64,000 nucleotides of DNA, from the NCBI RefSeq assembly GCF_042453785.1, contig NC_091673.1:5234501-5298500 (forward strand), given 5' to 3'. Under the pieces are notes generated by a model that was given only the letters and a program-made list of their open reading frames with translations, did not search any database and was not told the origin of the DNA. Position 1 is the stretch's first letter. Each line of letters begins with the position of its first letter. Both the position numbers and the translations under genes were made by a program. This DNA comes from Malus domestica. Lineage: Eukaryota > Streptophyta > Magnoliopsida > Rosales > Rosaceae. This document shows positions 45,072 through 57,500 of the stretch, in pieces.

Positions 45072-46590
45072 ATGGAAGAGAGTGAAGAAAGCAGAGGAGT
45101 AAAGCAAGAAGAAAGAAGCATGCAGCGAGCAAGAGCTATGGAGTTGGGGGGCAGGAGCGGACGGGCAGGCTACAGGACGAGCACGTCCCTTAACTGCTTC
45201 ACCTCCCTACTCTCTCCTCTGCCGCCGGACCCATCTCCTTCCTCGCCTGCGGCGGCGCTCACGTTCTCGCCTTGACCTCAGGTCTCTTCCTTGCTTCCGT
45301 CTAAATATTACAAAAATACTATATTTTTCCTTTTTTTTTTCTTAGGAACGAAAAATAAAAAAAACCACCTTTATGCGGATGTATATGTTTTGTGACCCAT
45401 TTGTCGATATGACCCATTTGTCGTAGTGTGTGATGTTTTCTGCAATCAATAGGCTGCAGGTGTTTCAGGAGATGAAGTTTATGGATTTGGTTCTGGAAAG
45501 CGTGATCAACTGGGTATCTCCAAAGGTAAGATAAAATTAATTAGTCTTTCCTGAGCGAACTTAAGGATTTGAAGGCGTGAAAATTGCAAGCATCGTTGCA
45601 AATGGAGATCATACTGCAGCATTATCTGGTGAGTGCAGCAAATCCCCCTTTCTTGATTTGGTCATATAAAGCTGATCACATTGCTCGTCATACGAATGTC
45701 CAGCTTAAAAATGTTCCAGTTCATGAAAGATCTAAGGACTTCCATGCTAGTTTGGTCCATAGTTTCCCACATAGTATAGAAGCCGGTGCTGTAGGAAGTA
45801 CCGATTGAACACTATATGCCTCGGTAGTTTGATTCTCTGATTGCTGTTTTCTTTGTTGTCTATGGCGTCAGCTGAGGGGTACACTTGGGGAAGAGGGTTT
45901 GGCTGCACTTTAAGCACTCACTGTCCACAGTGTTTACCTACATCGTTCTCGTTTACCAAAATTGCTGTCGGAGGAATCATGCTTTAGTATTAGCTGGTAT
46001 GCACATTGATTTCATGTTTTAACTAGTTCTGTGTATTCATCATCTGTGGCGAAAAGATGTCGTGTTTTAAAATAGCTGCCCTGCCTCGGATATATCTTAA
46101 ACAGGTGCGGAAGTTCATATGCTTGGTGGAAATCACCATGGAGTCCTTAGTAATCCTGAAAAAATGACTCCAGTAAAGCACTTAGCAGGTTAAGGCATTT
46201 CATCGTACAGATCTGAAAAGTACACTGGATATTTCTGGTAAGTTTAATGTATCTGAATGATCTTCATGCTCGAATTGTGATTGCTGCTGATTGCGTGTGT
46301 GATTCTTTCCGTCAACAGATTCAAAGTGAGTTGTCGTGGAGAAAATCCCCGGTCTCGGTGAGAGTAGAAGTGTGCAGATTGCAGCTGGAGCCGAGCACTC
46401 TGCTATTGTGACCGAGGATGGAGTGATTAAGACATGGGGTTGGGGTGAACATGGTCAGCTTGGCTTGGGAAATACAGATGCCAAACGAGTCCTCAAGAAG
46501 TGAGTTTCTGCCACAAATTTCGGGAAGAAGCCGACACAATCGAGATTTACTGCGGTAGCGGGTTTACAACTTCGTGTCGCCAATCTCAGA
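45072..46590 (+). pseudogene. RCC1-repeat protein pseudogene (At1g27060-like)
   Basis: Exon-like pieces with preserved splice borders still read as RCC1 repeats: LACGGAHVLALTSG (to about 45282), VSGDEVYGFGSGKRDQLGIS (about 45460-45523), VKIASIVANGDHTAALSG (about 45574-45630), YTWGRGFGCTLSTHCPQCL (about 45880-45990), VHMLGGNHHGVLSNPEKM (about 46106-46190), and VQIAAGAEHSAIVTEDGVI with TWGWGEHGQLGLGN (about 46320-46475). RCC1 repeats form a seven-bladed propeller. It is broken: a frame change separates MEESEESRGVKQEE from the first repeat, TAA interrupts after QDEHVP (about 45190), and the piece before HALVLA is out of frame (GGIML*). Its neighbours on both sides match At1g27050 and At1g27070, so this is the lost member of a conserved row. 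A sequencing-error explanation would need at least three errors. Confidence 0.8.
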
Positions 46591-47009
46591 CTGATTAACA
46601 ACCTAGTTACCTGAGCTTTACCTAGTTCATGCGGTAGCAGGTTTACAGGGTCATGTTTTTTGGACTGAAAGGTCACGGATTCAAGTCATGAAAACAGCCT
46701 CAAGCAACCAACTTTACTTTCGAAACAAAAAGCCGCATACTTAAAATTGAGTCTGCGATCAGAGCTAGAAAAGTGAGAGTTTTCCGGAAATTTTCCCATT
46801 GAATTACTTGTCACAATTAAAAAATTCGGCCTTTACATGAAGAAGATTAGAAGAAAAGACGCCAACGGTGATGTTACATATGAATCATGACATAAAAGAA
46901 TCACATTAGTTAATATCTACTGCCTATATCTTCAAGAATCTGGGGAAGAATTGCCGTCTCTGCTCGATGAATACCTTCTTATGCTTGTTGGGGGCTTCAG
47001 TTGCATGTG
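46591..47009. other. Tail-to-tail gap between RCC1 remnant and PTST2
   Basis: Short intergenic stretch, the 3' flank of both loci. A tRNA-like scrap (GGTCACGGATTCAAGTCATG, 46669-46688) lacks a partner A box and is not called. Confidence 0.35.
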
Positions 47010-50000
47010 TTATGTTATGATCAGGACGTTGTTTTCATACCCGTTGTTGCGAACAATTGGGCGTAGGGGATCAACCCGCCATTCACCATCGGCAATGAAC
47101 TTAATCTGAAATGCAAGATCCAAAAAACATTAATCAATGGGGTTCCGGAAATATAAAAGCTCAACCGGATAACAACAAAATTTACTTGCCTCGTATCTGC
47201 CCGGATACAATTTAAGGGACAAAGAGAAGACTCCTGTTCTCGACTTCTCCATCTTTCTCTGCAAGCAACCAACCAGGCAACAACATTTGTATTACAAAAG
47301 CAAGTAGAAGACCACTGCTAAGAAACATGGTGGTAGTACTGGTATTTCGAAAACGTAGGTAAATGCAAGTATAAATTACCTCATAAAACAAAAAATACAT
47401 GCACATGATACAATAACTTATTAATCGTTTGCAGTATTTCTTCATCTAATAACGAAAGGAAAGTAAGAAAATAAATGAATGAGTGGACAAGGACATGCAT
47501 CTACTCTTATTACTTAAGCCTAACCTAACTGATCAATTCAAGAGGAGATCAGACCTGGGTAGTCCAACCATCATATGATCCAGATATGAGCACTTCTGAG
47601 GCTGAATTTGGCCAAACAATGCATGCAGTACGAAGAAGTCGTAAGGCCCTGCGAGCATCACTAATCCGCTTCTGTTTCTCCTCCACAATCTTTTGCGCTT
47701 CGCTGATATGGGTGGGTAACATGTCAATAGTCAAGCAAGTCATAGTCTTGTTTTTAAACTAACAGAAACTGTGCATACATTATTGCCATTGCCACCTTTC
47801 CTTCTAAAACAGCTAACTTGGCACGTGTTGAACGCAATTTGTCCTGGGCTTGCATAATCTCATTTTCCTGAAACTCCCAAGCATCAGCAAGGTTCTGCAA
47901 ATCTGCAGAGTTGCTTTCATGACCCTGATGAAAAATATAGAATGTGTTTAATATAATGACACGAATCCTCTAGAAACATTATAACCGTATGAGAATGCTT
48001 CCAAGAGAAACTGAATGCAAACAAAACTTAAGGGTTCCATGGCAAAGAAAATGAAAGCGAATACATAGTTAAAACTTTAGAGTGAAAATTTTCAAACTAG
48101 ATATAATTTTAATATTTTTGTAATGAAGACTGTTCATACCCACCTCCTGTGATGCAGCTTCATCAGTTTTAGACCTCAACAAACGAAGTGCAGAGATGAG
48201 CTCTGATTCAAGGTGCTTGATGTGACTACGTATTTGCTTGTGATTGATCCCTTTCTGATTAGAATCCAGTTCAATCCTTCGATCGGGTTCATTAGCTCTT
48301 GCTCTTAGTTTAAATATGCGATCTCTTGAAACATCCTCAGACACTCCCGTTTTATCACAAGAAAATTCATCAGCTGTACATTACATACATTATATCATCA
48401 ATCAAAGGTTACTTGAACCAAATATTGAACCTTCAATCCAGTGAAAACTGAAAACAAGTAACTATAAAATACCTTCAAAATCCAGATCCGAAACTCCAGC
48501 CCTCTGGGTGCTCCAAGTTCTCCACATGTCAGGTCTGGGTGAGTCTCCTCTTAGCACATCAATGTTTGAAAGAGATCTGTTGTGATTAGACCCGTCTCTT
48601 GAATCGTTAAGAATGGCTTTGGTGGGGTTTACTGATGCAGGTCCACTGCTTGTCAAGGCCAGCAACTGTCTTTTACAATGCAACATGCATCACGTTATGT
48701 TTTAGAATTTCTACATGCAAAGGAAACAATCACATCAAACTCTTAAAAACAAATTATTTTCATGCCGATGCTGTCATTGTGACTGCCAACATAAAAGTTA
48801 TCCTCTCTTTCAAGTTTCAAATGAACTTCATGGTGGAAAGAACAAAATAAGTTTCATTAACATTTGCTGATAAATTGGAATTGATTTTGTTTTAGACATA
48901 TGCAATCCTCACGAAATATACCAAAAATGCAATTCAATTCTGAAATATATATCATCAGCTTACCACCATAAATGTATACAGAAGTATGTAAACTGGAAAC
49001 AAGTAAAAATTTCAGGACTTTGCATAATGCTTTCCCCTAGAATATCACCCCACCAAAAGACACAATCAATTTCAAAGTAAATTAAACGAACTTACATCAT
49101 CAGCTGAGTCTTCTTTCTCTCTCAAAGTCAAACCAAGCGTCAAATTTCTCTGTTTCTCCAATCGATTCAATATACCCGCAATTCCAGTATCGTCCTCTGT
49201 TGTAGCGGCTTCTCTACACATATATACAACAGTTGAGTTGAATCCCTTTCCCAAACAAGTATTCATCGATTCTAGTGTTAAACATAGAGTATCAATGAAC
49301 GACGAATATCTTGTCCTCGCCTTTTTTTTTAGATAACAAATCTCATCCACACAATACATATCCATGGTGCAAATATTCAATGAAAGTTTCACAGTTTGCA
49401 CATCACTTTCCAAATTAATGACATAGAAAACAAAAAGAATAATTATACCTGGGAAAAAAACAAATCTAAAAATTTGAACAAGTTTCAATTATAACAGAAT
49501 CCTCACAGTGATCGACCAGAGGACGATGCTGCTTGAGAAGAATCATCAAGAATCGAAGAACCCACGCCGGAAACCCCAATTTGATTGCCGCTGGAGGCAC
49601 CGCTGTCGAATTGTTTCGCCATTGTCGAATCCCTATTCCTAAAGTTGCGTTCTTGAGCTCTATCTTCTTCTTCCAAATCCCAACCCAACGAAAGCCAACC
49701 GCCTTTCTTCGTAATAGCATCGACCAAATCATCTCTCCCAGCTTCCAACAGCTCCTTCTTGCTCGGAAACGCCTGGGGCTTCTTGGAGCTCTTCATGAAC
49801 TCCAGAATCTCAGCTTCCAAGGTGAAATCATCCCCCTCGCCATCCCAATCTTTACACCGCCTCGCAAACCCAGAACACCCACAATACAACCCGTTGTAAT
49901 TGTACCCTTCTCTCGACTCTGAAAACCCTAGAATCAAAGAACAGCCGGTTATCGGGTGATGACCCTGCAGCCGCCGGGTTATTGCTCTTGAATTACCGAT

Positions 50001-50093
50001 GAAAAGAATCGAGGGAAAGGCGCGAGGGACAACAACTGGGGAGGAGGAGGGCGGGAGGATCAGGTGGTTTGCGGCGGTGGTGGAAGAGAGCAT
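47010..50093 (-). CDS. PTST2: PTST2-like starch granule initiation protein, chloroplastic
   Basis: Eight exons: 50093-49507, 49213-49096, 48665-48473, 48373-48144, 47924-47779, 47702-47555, 47258-47190, 47105-47010; 1587 nt, 528 residues, frame closing at each join. PROTEIN TARGETING TO STARCH 2 works in the chloroplast stroma, where it brings maltooligosaccharide primers to starch synthase 4 for granule initiation. A transit peptide covers roughly the first 50-80 residues. A conserved block, LEAEILEFMKSSKKPQAFPS with LLEAGRDDLVDAI and GGWLSLGWDL, is followed by coiled-coil segments (IRSHIKHLESELISALRLL; NEIMQAQDKLRSTRAKLAVL) and a C-terminal CBM48 from about 445 (VLISGSYDGWT, LYPGRYEIKFIADGEWRVDP, NNGYENNVLI), with the starch-contacting Trp residues present. 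Exon 7 ends with a GC donor. PTST3 is the alternative; position next to an At1g27050-like gene favours PTST2. Confidence 0.92.
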
Positions 50094-51690
50094 GGCTCAG
50101 GCATTTCGACGAACAGATTGGGGGTGGAAGGCGGAGAAATGGAAAAAAAGAGGGGAGGGGGAGCGAAGCAACGAACAAAACCACCGGGACACGTAAACAG
50201 GCATTAAAGGCGAAATAAGCCGAAGGTGTACGAATAGAAATTCAAAGCGCGTTTTCCATTTTTAAGAATAAAAACAATTATTTGCTAATTACTGTGTCTG
50301 ATATTTTAATCGTTAATCAATGCATCTTGGAAGAGGATAAGAGGGCAAAGGACCAAGGATTCCGCAGAATGAGAGAGATTCTCGACGGAAGAGATATTGA
50401 CTCATATCTTGTTCTACATAAAAAAAGAATTGACTCATATCTTATTCTACGCTCGATTCTCTTTTGAAATAATGAATAATTTTAGTGGTTTATTATTTAA
50501 ACACTTGTCATTGCTCTTAAATGCTTTTGTCATTGTCATGTTACTAATTACATGATAATGTCTCTCTTTAACTAAGTAATGTCAGATCACATGTCTATTT
50601 AATTTGAGATATATAAACCACCTGCGTTTGTGTCCACCAAAATGGTTTCATGTGGAGCTTGAATTCAAAAGGTCCTCCCTTGTGTGTCATCCTTGGGCGT
50701 GGAAGCTCCTATCCAAAAATTTATCAAGTAAAAGGGGTTAGTTTATGGGATCAATTCCAACTAAACATGCATGTTAGTTAGTATAGTACCCTAACAAAAC
50801 GAATTAGGCTTCATGTTTTTTTTTTTTTGAAGAGCGCCGATAGCATATCATTTAAAAAATAAGGGCTGATTACAACAGAATAACAAGGAGGGAGACAAAA
50901 GACTAGTCCCCTCACTAAAATAATCAACCATTACATTCAAACGACAAAAGACTCGTATAATTAATATTGTGATAAGTATTATAATCTCGTAACATGCAAT
51001 ATATTTTCGATGATAAAAAAATTTCTTATGACACTCATGGTCGGTCCAGGACCTATGTATAAAACGCATGTCCTATTCATTTAAAAATGAGCCAAATAAA
51101 GTTCGATCTTACAATTAGGCTGAATTAATCACAATCTAAAAAATAGTATCGAACTCGAGCCCGCTCATTAAGACTTAACACTTTTTACATGCCTAATTTG
51201 AAAGAAATTATGAGATCCGACATCTGGTACCACGTATTTGTGCAAATTCGATACACAAAAAAACACCACATACACCCTAATGTGTTATGCTAATCCTACC
51301 TTATTTTGGCCCGCCCGCTTTCTCACACACCAACCCCAACTGCCCAAGAACTTCTCCTAATTTGGCTCCAATGTCTCTATCTCATTTCTTTTTTTCCTTT
51401 TCTTTTTTTTTCTTTTTTTTTAAGTTATACTTTGGCTTGAGTCGCCTAGTTTGGCTTGGATTCCTCGTATTAACTCATTCCTCCTCAGGAGCTTGACAAC
51501 TCAGTACGGAAAAAAGGACGATGCATGCCTTATTGTCGGGGGTAGTTTTTTTTTTTTTTTGGGGGGGGCGGTGGGGGAGTGTCCGTTATGTCCAAGGTAG
51601 GTGGCTTCTCCTTCTCCGGATTTCTCCCTGTACAAGTATATTAGCTTCCTTCATCACGCTCCAAATTAACATCACAGAGAGAGAGAGCAA
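50094..51690. other. Intergenic, weak LINE-tail candidate, no gene
   Basis: PTST2 promoter at left. At 50815-50828 a 14-nt T run followed by GAAGAGCGCCGATAGCATATC could be the poly-A end of a minus-strand LINE fragment (to about 51110; AATTAGGCT occurs on both sides), low confidence. Poly-T and poly-G tracts at 51391-51421 and 51546-51575. No gene recognised. Confidence 0.35.
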
Positions 51691-53625
51691 ATGGCGAGGG
51701 ATAAGAAGAGCAGTTGCAGCAGCTTTTTCTTGCCCTTCTTATGATAACCACTCTCCTTCCTCCGAGCCATTATTATTGCCACAAAACCGACCAAACAATG
51801 CCCGAGTGGAAGCCCATGCCTCACATCTTAGGTGTGTATATTATGTGGTTTTTATTATTCTTTGAATTATTCAATCCAAATCTAAAAAATAATTGCAAGT
51901 GGGGAAAATAAATATGTAGAAATCATTTTCTTTTATTATATATTATATATATGCATGTTTTGTGGATGTAAATTTCTTCCTCCTTGATCTTAGACAATTT
52001 TGCACCTACAAAACAATTAACACATTAGGTTAAGGCCAAGAGCCTCACGTGCCCACGATGAATGGGGGGGCTTTGGCCGAAAAACCTCAGATGCCAAAGT
52101 TAGAATTTAGAGAGAAAGAATGTTTAGAGAATTTTGGGATTTTTGCCAAAGTGTTGGAATCAATGTTTGGTGAAAATGAGAGCCTATTTATAGGGCTAAG
52201 CTGGTCCACTTAGGAGAGAAAGTGGCCGGCCAACTTGTGAATTTTTTGTTGAATTTGTGGTTTAATTAGCCAATTTATTGGCTAATTAAATATGAAAGAA
52301 ATAAATGGGGGTTATCCAATTGGATGACTAACTTTATTTGGGTAATAAAGTGGAGAAAATAAGAAAGGTAAGGAGCAAAGGGAGGTGGCCGGTTTTGACT
52401 AGCTTTGGGGATTAATTTGGGTGACTTATTTGATATAATGGGTGATTAAATTGGTGATTAATGGATTAATTAGCCAATTAATCTCTATTTATATGAATAA
52501 TTTATAGGTTATGAAGTAATTACCTAAGATGAGGATGGATGAGATAACTTTGAATTTGTTACCTTTTTTGGGCACTTTTGACCTGGTCTAGGGATGATTG
52601 CCCGCTGCTCGCGTGTAGGAATCCCAGTATGCCTCAAGGGTATTTTTGTCATATTTTATCCAAGAATCCACATGTCGCCTTATGATTATTTTTGGCTACA
52701 CATGTTTTTTTCATATATGAAATTTTTATTTTGTGTGTGTGTGCAGGTCTGAATCATTTTCTTGTATCACATGGAGCAGGTTACTGCTGCCAGCATAATT
52801 AGCATTTGGGTATGTAGCTACTGTTTACTAACAATCGTTGGTGCCTCCATTGCTGATATTTTCTGCCTAATTTTCATTTCTAAATTGTTGGCTCCCAGCT
52901 TCTTGAAGAAAGCTGCTAGGTAGTGGACAATGAACTAAAAGATGATGGGTCTTGTGCAACTCCCTCGAGGCTATGTAGCATTCAACAAGTTGAAGAGGTA
53001 ATACATGTTATGAAAATCTTCCCCAGTATTTGTTTCTGGTGTCATCTGCTTGCTGGCCCTTGCCCAAGAACCAACAGTTGTAGTAGTACTAGTATCACAA
53101 GCCATGAAAATGGATCGTCACATTGGACTGAATTTCGGAATCCCTGCTGCCTCGGCGAAAATGATGTCAATTATGACGCTCTTGATTTCCCTCACGTTGA
53201 ACAACCGTGTCTTACAACGAGCCCTAACAAAGTTCACTAAATGTGAAGGTGGGATCCCACATTTAGTGAGCAACAAAGGAGAACTTTGGCTACATCACAG
53301 TGCTTCATCGAACGGGGTTGTAGCCACGTCGGTTTTTTGGCTATTTCCTCAGCAAATGTTGCTCGGACTTTGCGAGATGTTTGGCGTCGTTGGGCTCCTT
53401 GAATTTTACAACCAAGAGTTTTCTGAGAAGATGAGAAGTATTGGGAATTCTCTGCCCTATCTTTGCTTGGCCGGGGCTACTTATCTGAGTACTGTGGCGG
53501 TGTGCATTCTGCGTAGTGTTACAGGAAGGCATGGTCAGCCCAACTGGTTGGACAATGATATCAATGCAGGATTGGACTATTTTTTACCTTTTTGTCTTGT
53601 AAAATTATCACGTGAATATTTTTAG
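51691..53625 (+). pseudogene. NPF2-type transporter pseudogene
   Basis: Remnants in the same order as the intact NPF2 gene 1 kb downstream. Exon 1 (51691-51832) starts MARDKKSSCSSFFLPFL then stops; in another frame it ends WKPMPHILG before a splice donor, like WKAMPFILG of the neighbour. Exon 2 is a scrap (about 52745-52860: HMEQVTAASIISIW, then TIVGASIAD). Exon 3 is missing but for a few residues, and exon 4 (about 52895-53620) follows with no intron. It reads FLKKAA, VDNELKDDGS, RLCSIQQVEEV, QAMKMDRHIGLNFGIPAAS, LLGLCEMFGVVGLLEFYNQE, MRSIGNSLPYL and NWLDNDINAG, with frame changes after KKAA and after MKIFP and truncation at SREYF. No working product is possible. It is a decayed tandem duplicate. 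Confidence 0.88.
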
Positions 53626-54149
53626 CACAATAGAATGAACGAACTTTTAAGGAATGCAGTTGAACAGCATACATTTAGGAGAAGAAAGTAGGATTGTCGT
53701 CAGTTGATTCATAACTTTTGAATACATTTGATTGGTTAAGAAGTTGGTTAAATCTCCTAATAAACTAACTATAATTTGGCTCGAGTTATTATTCGGCATG
53801 GACGAATATCGTAAACAAATACGTCAGCAAGTGAAGATGCATCATCATCAATCTAATCATGAAAATTGTGAGTCGAGATGGTCGATCCACAATCCAAGCA
53901 TCAAAATCACGCGGCAAAACGGATATATCCAGAAAATGCGATTACATTTCGCATGACTAAAAGGAAAAAGATGGAAATGATGTATTGGGCCATATTGGTA
54001 AAGAAAGAAGATCATAACTTGGGCCTCAATTTGTTTGTAATGGGCCTTTCTTTTTTTTTTTTTTTACTTTTTTTTCTTTAGAGATACGTCGGCCACAATT
54101 AATGGAGGGTGCGCACAGTTCAATATGGGACTTCGTTCGCCATCTTCCC

Positions 54150-54157
54150 TATATATA
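54150..54157 (+). promoter_or_regulatory. TATA box of the NPF2 gene
   Basis: CCCTATATATACG about 160 nt upstream of the ATG at 54315; would give a leader of about 130 nt. Confidence 0.5.
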
Positions 54158-54314
54158 CGTCTGCCCCAGCAAAGCATGTTACCTCAAACTCACAACTCTT
54201 CATAAGTGCTTTTAGAAAAGCACTTCCTCAAAGCTTAGCTAGCTAGTGTAGTGCCCGCTTCCCGCTTAATCTTCTTGCATGTTGATAAGCTGAATTAGCA
54301 GATCAAAATACATA

Positions 54315-54505
54315 ATGGCGATGATGGCTGAAGGCAAGAAGCAGCAGCAATCAAGCCACTGCCTCTACGTTACAAAGTGGTTTCAGAAAAGCACTGCCTC
54401 AGAGCTGTCACACAAATTTCCTTTAAGCCCAGATAAAGAACCAGTTGATAGAAAACGTGATGTCACAAGAAAACCTGGTGGTTGGAAGGCCATGCCTTTC
54501 ATCTT

Positions 54506-54546
<41 letters not shown>

Positions 54547-57500
54547 CCCCCCCTCTACCTCTCTCTTTCTCTCTCTCATGGAGGATGTTGCACCGAAATC
54601 GTTGTGTCCCAGGTCATTGATGAAAAAATATGCAAGTTTTTTTGTCGACATGATCGAGCACGGGATGCTATCGGTGGCAGTTTACTCTCATTCCATGATG
54701 TGTTAATACATCTTTATCCATTATATTGCGGTCAAAGAGTCTAATTTATTAAAAGATGATAAAAAAAGGAAAACGTTTTTAATGGTGGTGGTGGTGGTGC
54801 AGGAAATGATACGTTCGAAAGGTTGGCTGCTTTTGGGTTGCTGGCAAACTTTATGGTGTACTTGACGAGGATGCTACACCTAGACCAGGTTTCAGCTTCC
54901 AACATTATCAACATCTGGTCTGGTTTGACCAACTTCGCTCCTCTCCTCGGTGCCTTCATCTCCGACGCCTATATCGGCCGCTTTCGGACTATTGCTTTTG
55001 CGTCCATTTCTTCTCTCATGGTACCTCTCTTTCTAACTTCTCTCTCTCAATTATATACTTATTTTTATTACTTTTTGGCCAATGCTTTCTTTGTTTTATC
55101 TTGGTAACTTCATTAGTTTGGCAACTGTTTGTGCTAATATGTTAATATTTGGTTACTATTAAATACTACTTTGACTAAATTTGAAGATAATTTATAAAAA
55201 AAATAATTTAAATCGGAATTTGTTTAGTCATCTAAAGTATCGAATAAGTTTTGTTAAAAAAAAAAAGTATCGACTAAGTTAACACTGTGGTACCAAGTAA
55301 TATATTCATAATGAACCGTCAATTTATTTTGACATATTCGAATGACTAAACGAACTGCTATTCGAATTTCGAATGAGTTTTTGTATGGATAATCTTCAAA
55401 TGAAAACTAAGAAATTGAGCAGTTTCGATTATTAAATTTTCACAATAAGATACTTTTTTTTTTAACAAAATAAAGATACATTATTAACAAGTCAGAAAAT
55501 AAGTTCATTCACCAAAAAGTAACACAAGTATTATCCACTTAATAATGTATCAAATAATGTATATAGATATAAAATATTGAATTTAACAACTAATCACTCC
55601 TAAATCGTGTATATATTTTTCAGATATATGATTTATAAATCTGTGGCCCTTCTAGGGCCATTCTACATTAATTAATATTTGTTTCATGTGTCATGTGCTT
55701 TAGTACTCTATGGTTGTGGGGTTTAACTTTTAGAGGTGGGAGAGCGCCGGTGATGATCTTGTAGTTGGCTTTGTTGTCTTGTTGTACGCAAAATCTCAGA
55801 AACTCTTTGAAAAGGTACCCAGTGAGTTGATATATGGATTGGAAAGGGTAAGGGTTCTTTAGCAAAACCTACCCTTTGTGCACAGTTGAAGTTTTATTTT
55901 AATTTTTTACATGAGGTTATTAAGTTAGAAATTTGAGTTAAGTTGCGCAATAAATCAAATATAATTTTGTGTTGAACACGTCAACTACAGAATGAGAGAA
56001 ATCGGTTGAAGTTGAACTACCAGTATAATAGGAAATCCAATAAGGGAACCCAATAATTGAAGCTAGAGCTACCAGTCAATATGGTATACGGTTTTGGAAA
56101 GCTTAGCCAACATTTCGAAAACACTCGAAATGTTACGTGATGAATAACAGTAGTCTTGTTCATCCAGTTTTGATAACAGTCGTCTTTTTAATCCTGTCTT
56201 CATTTAAAATCTACTAGTAAATCAATAATATAAATATTATAATGGAAAGTTCGTTACTCATTCGTAATTTGTTATTCGACAAGTTAGGTTACGGAGAATC
56301 CCATTTGAAGATTCTATTGTTTCAAGTTTAGAGAAAAATAAACGGGTTTGGTTATGATAATGACACATCCGAACCCAATCACCTCGTTGCCATCCCTAGT
56401 GTCACTTTCATCAGTTTTAGAAAAGATTATTAGTTCCACTGCGTATACAATTTTGCTTTGTAGTAATTTTTTTTTAATTGTAAGAAAAAAATTGCTACAA
56501 ATTTTGAAGTACGTAAAAGTTCAATTAGATTTTTCTCTATGGAACTCCTTTTTAACTTTTTACCGCTTAGTTAATTTATTGTGTAACATTACTTATATAA
56601 CAACAGGGAATGGCGACAATTACTTTAACAGCGTGGCTGCCGCAGCTGCATCCTCCGCCATGCAGCCCACAAAAGCAAGCACTGAGTCAGTGCACCGGTC
56701 CAACCCGAGCTCAACTCGGTCTCCTGCTACTGGGTCTAGGGTTTCTGTCCATAGGCTCAGGTGGCATCAGGCCATGCAGCATCCCATTTGGCGTTGACCA
56801 GTTTGACCAAACCACCGAAGAAGGAAAGAAAGGAGTGAAAAGCTTCTTCAACTGGTACTATGCTACGTTCACAGTGGTCTTGTTGATCACCCAAACCGTA
56901 GTGGTTTACATTCAAGACAAAGTCAGCTGGAGTTTAGGGTTTGGGATCCCAACGGTGCTAATGGCTTGCTCTATCCTGCTTCTGCTTATCGGGTCTAGGG
57001 TTTACGTGCATGCAAAGCCACAGGGCAGTATATTCTCTGCGATTGCACAAGTACTTGTTGCTGCTCATAAAAAACGCCACGTTAAGCTTGCGGAAGAAGC
57101 AGAAATTATAGAAGTTGACAAATTCTATGATCCTCGAATATTCAAGGGGCATTACGCCTCTAAGCTCCCTCTCACAAACCAGCTCAGGTAACAAATCTTT
57201 GTCGTGACAGATCGATCAGTTCTTTATTCATGAATTAATCATTGATTTGAAAGTATTAATATGTGTAAAGTTGGCATCTCCGGCTTAATCTATTGATTAT
57301 AGATTTTAGGTTTCCAAACATGAGAGAGGATCCTCGCCGAATCCTCTAATTACATTCGTTCATCATACTATTAACTTTTTTGTCAAGTACTGTTTATATT
57401 CAATTTTAAATAAAAAAATTTACAATAATTTTTTATCGCACGATTTACAATGAACGATGAATGAATGTAATTTGAGGATATCTGGGATGCTTACAAAGAG

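Noticed and set aside
46600-46700. tRNA-like sequence
   Set aside because: Only a B-box-like piece; no cloverleaf, acceptor stem or A box could be drawn.
49533-49922. 129-codon plus-strand ORF opposite PTST2 exon 1
   Set aside because: Exact antisense of a conserved coding exon; it has no family resemblance of its own.
51960-52700. Possible LTR remnant in the NPF2 pseudogene intron (CCTATTTATAGGGCTAAGC)
   Set aside because: Looks repeat-like and TATA-containing, but no second copy, TG/CA ends or duplication could be found.
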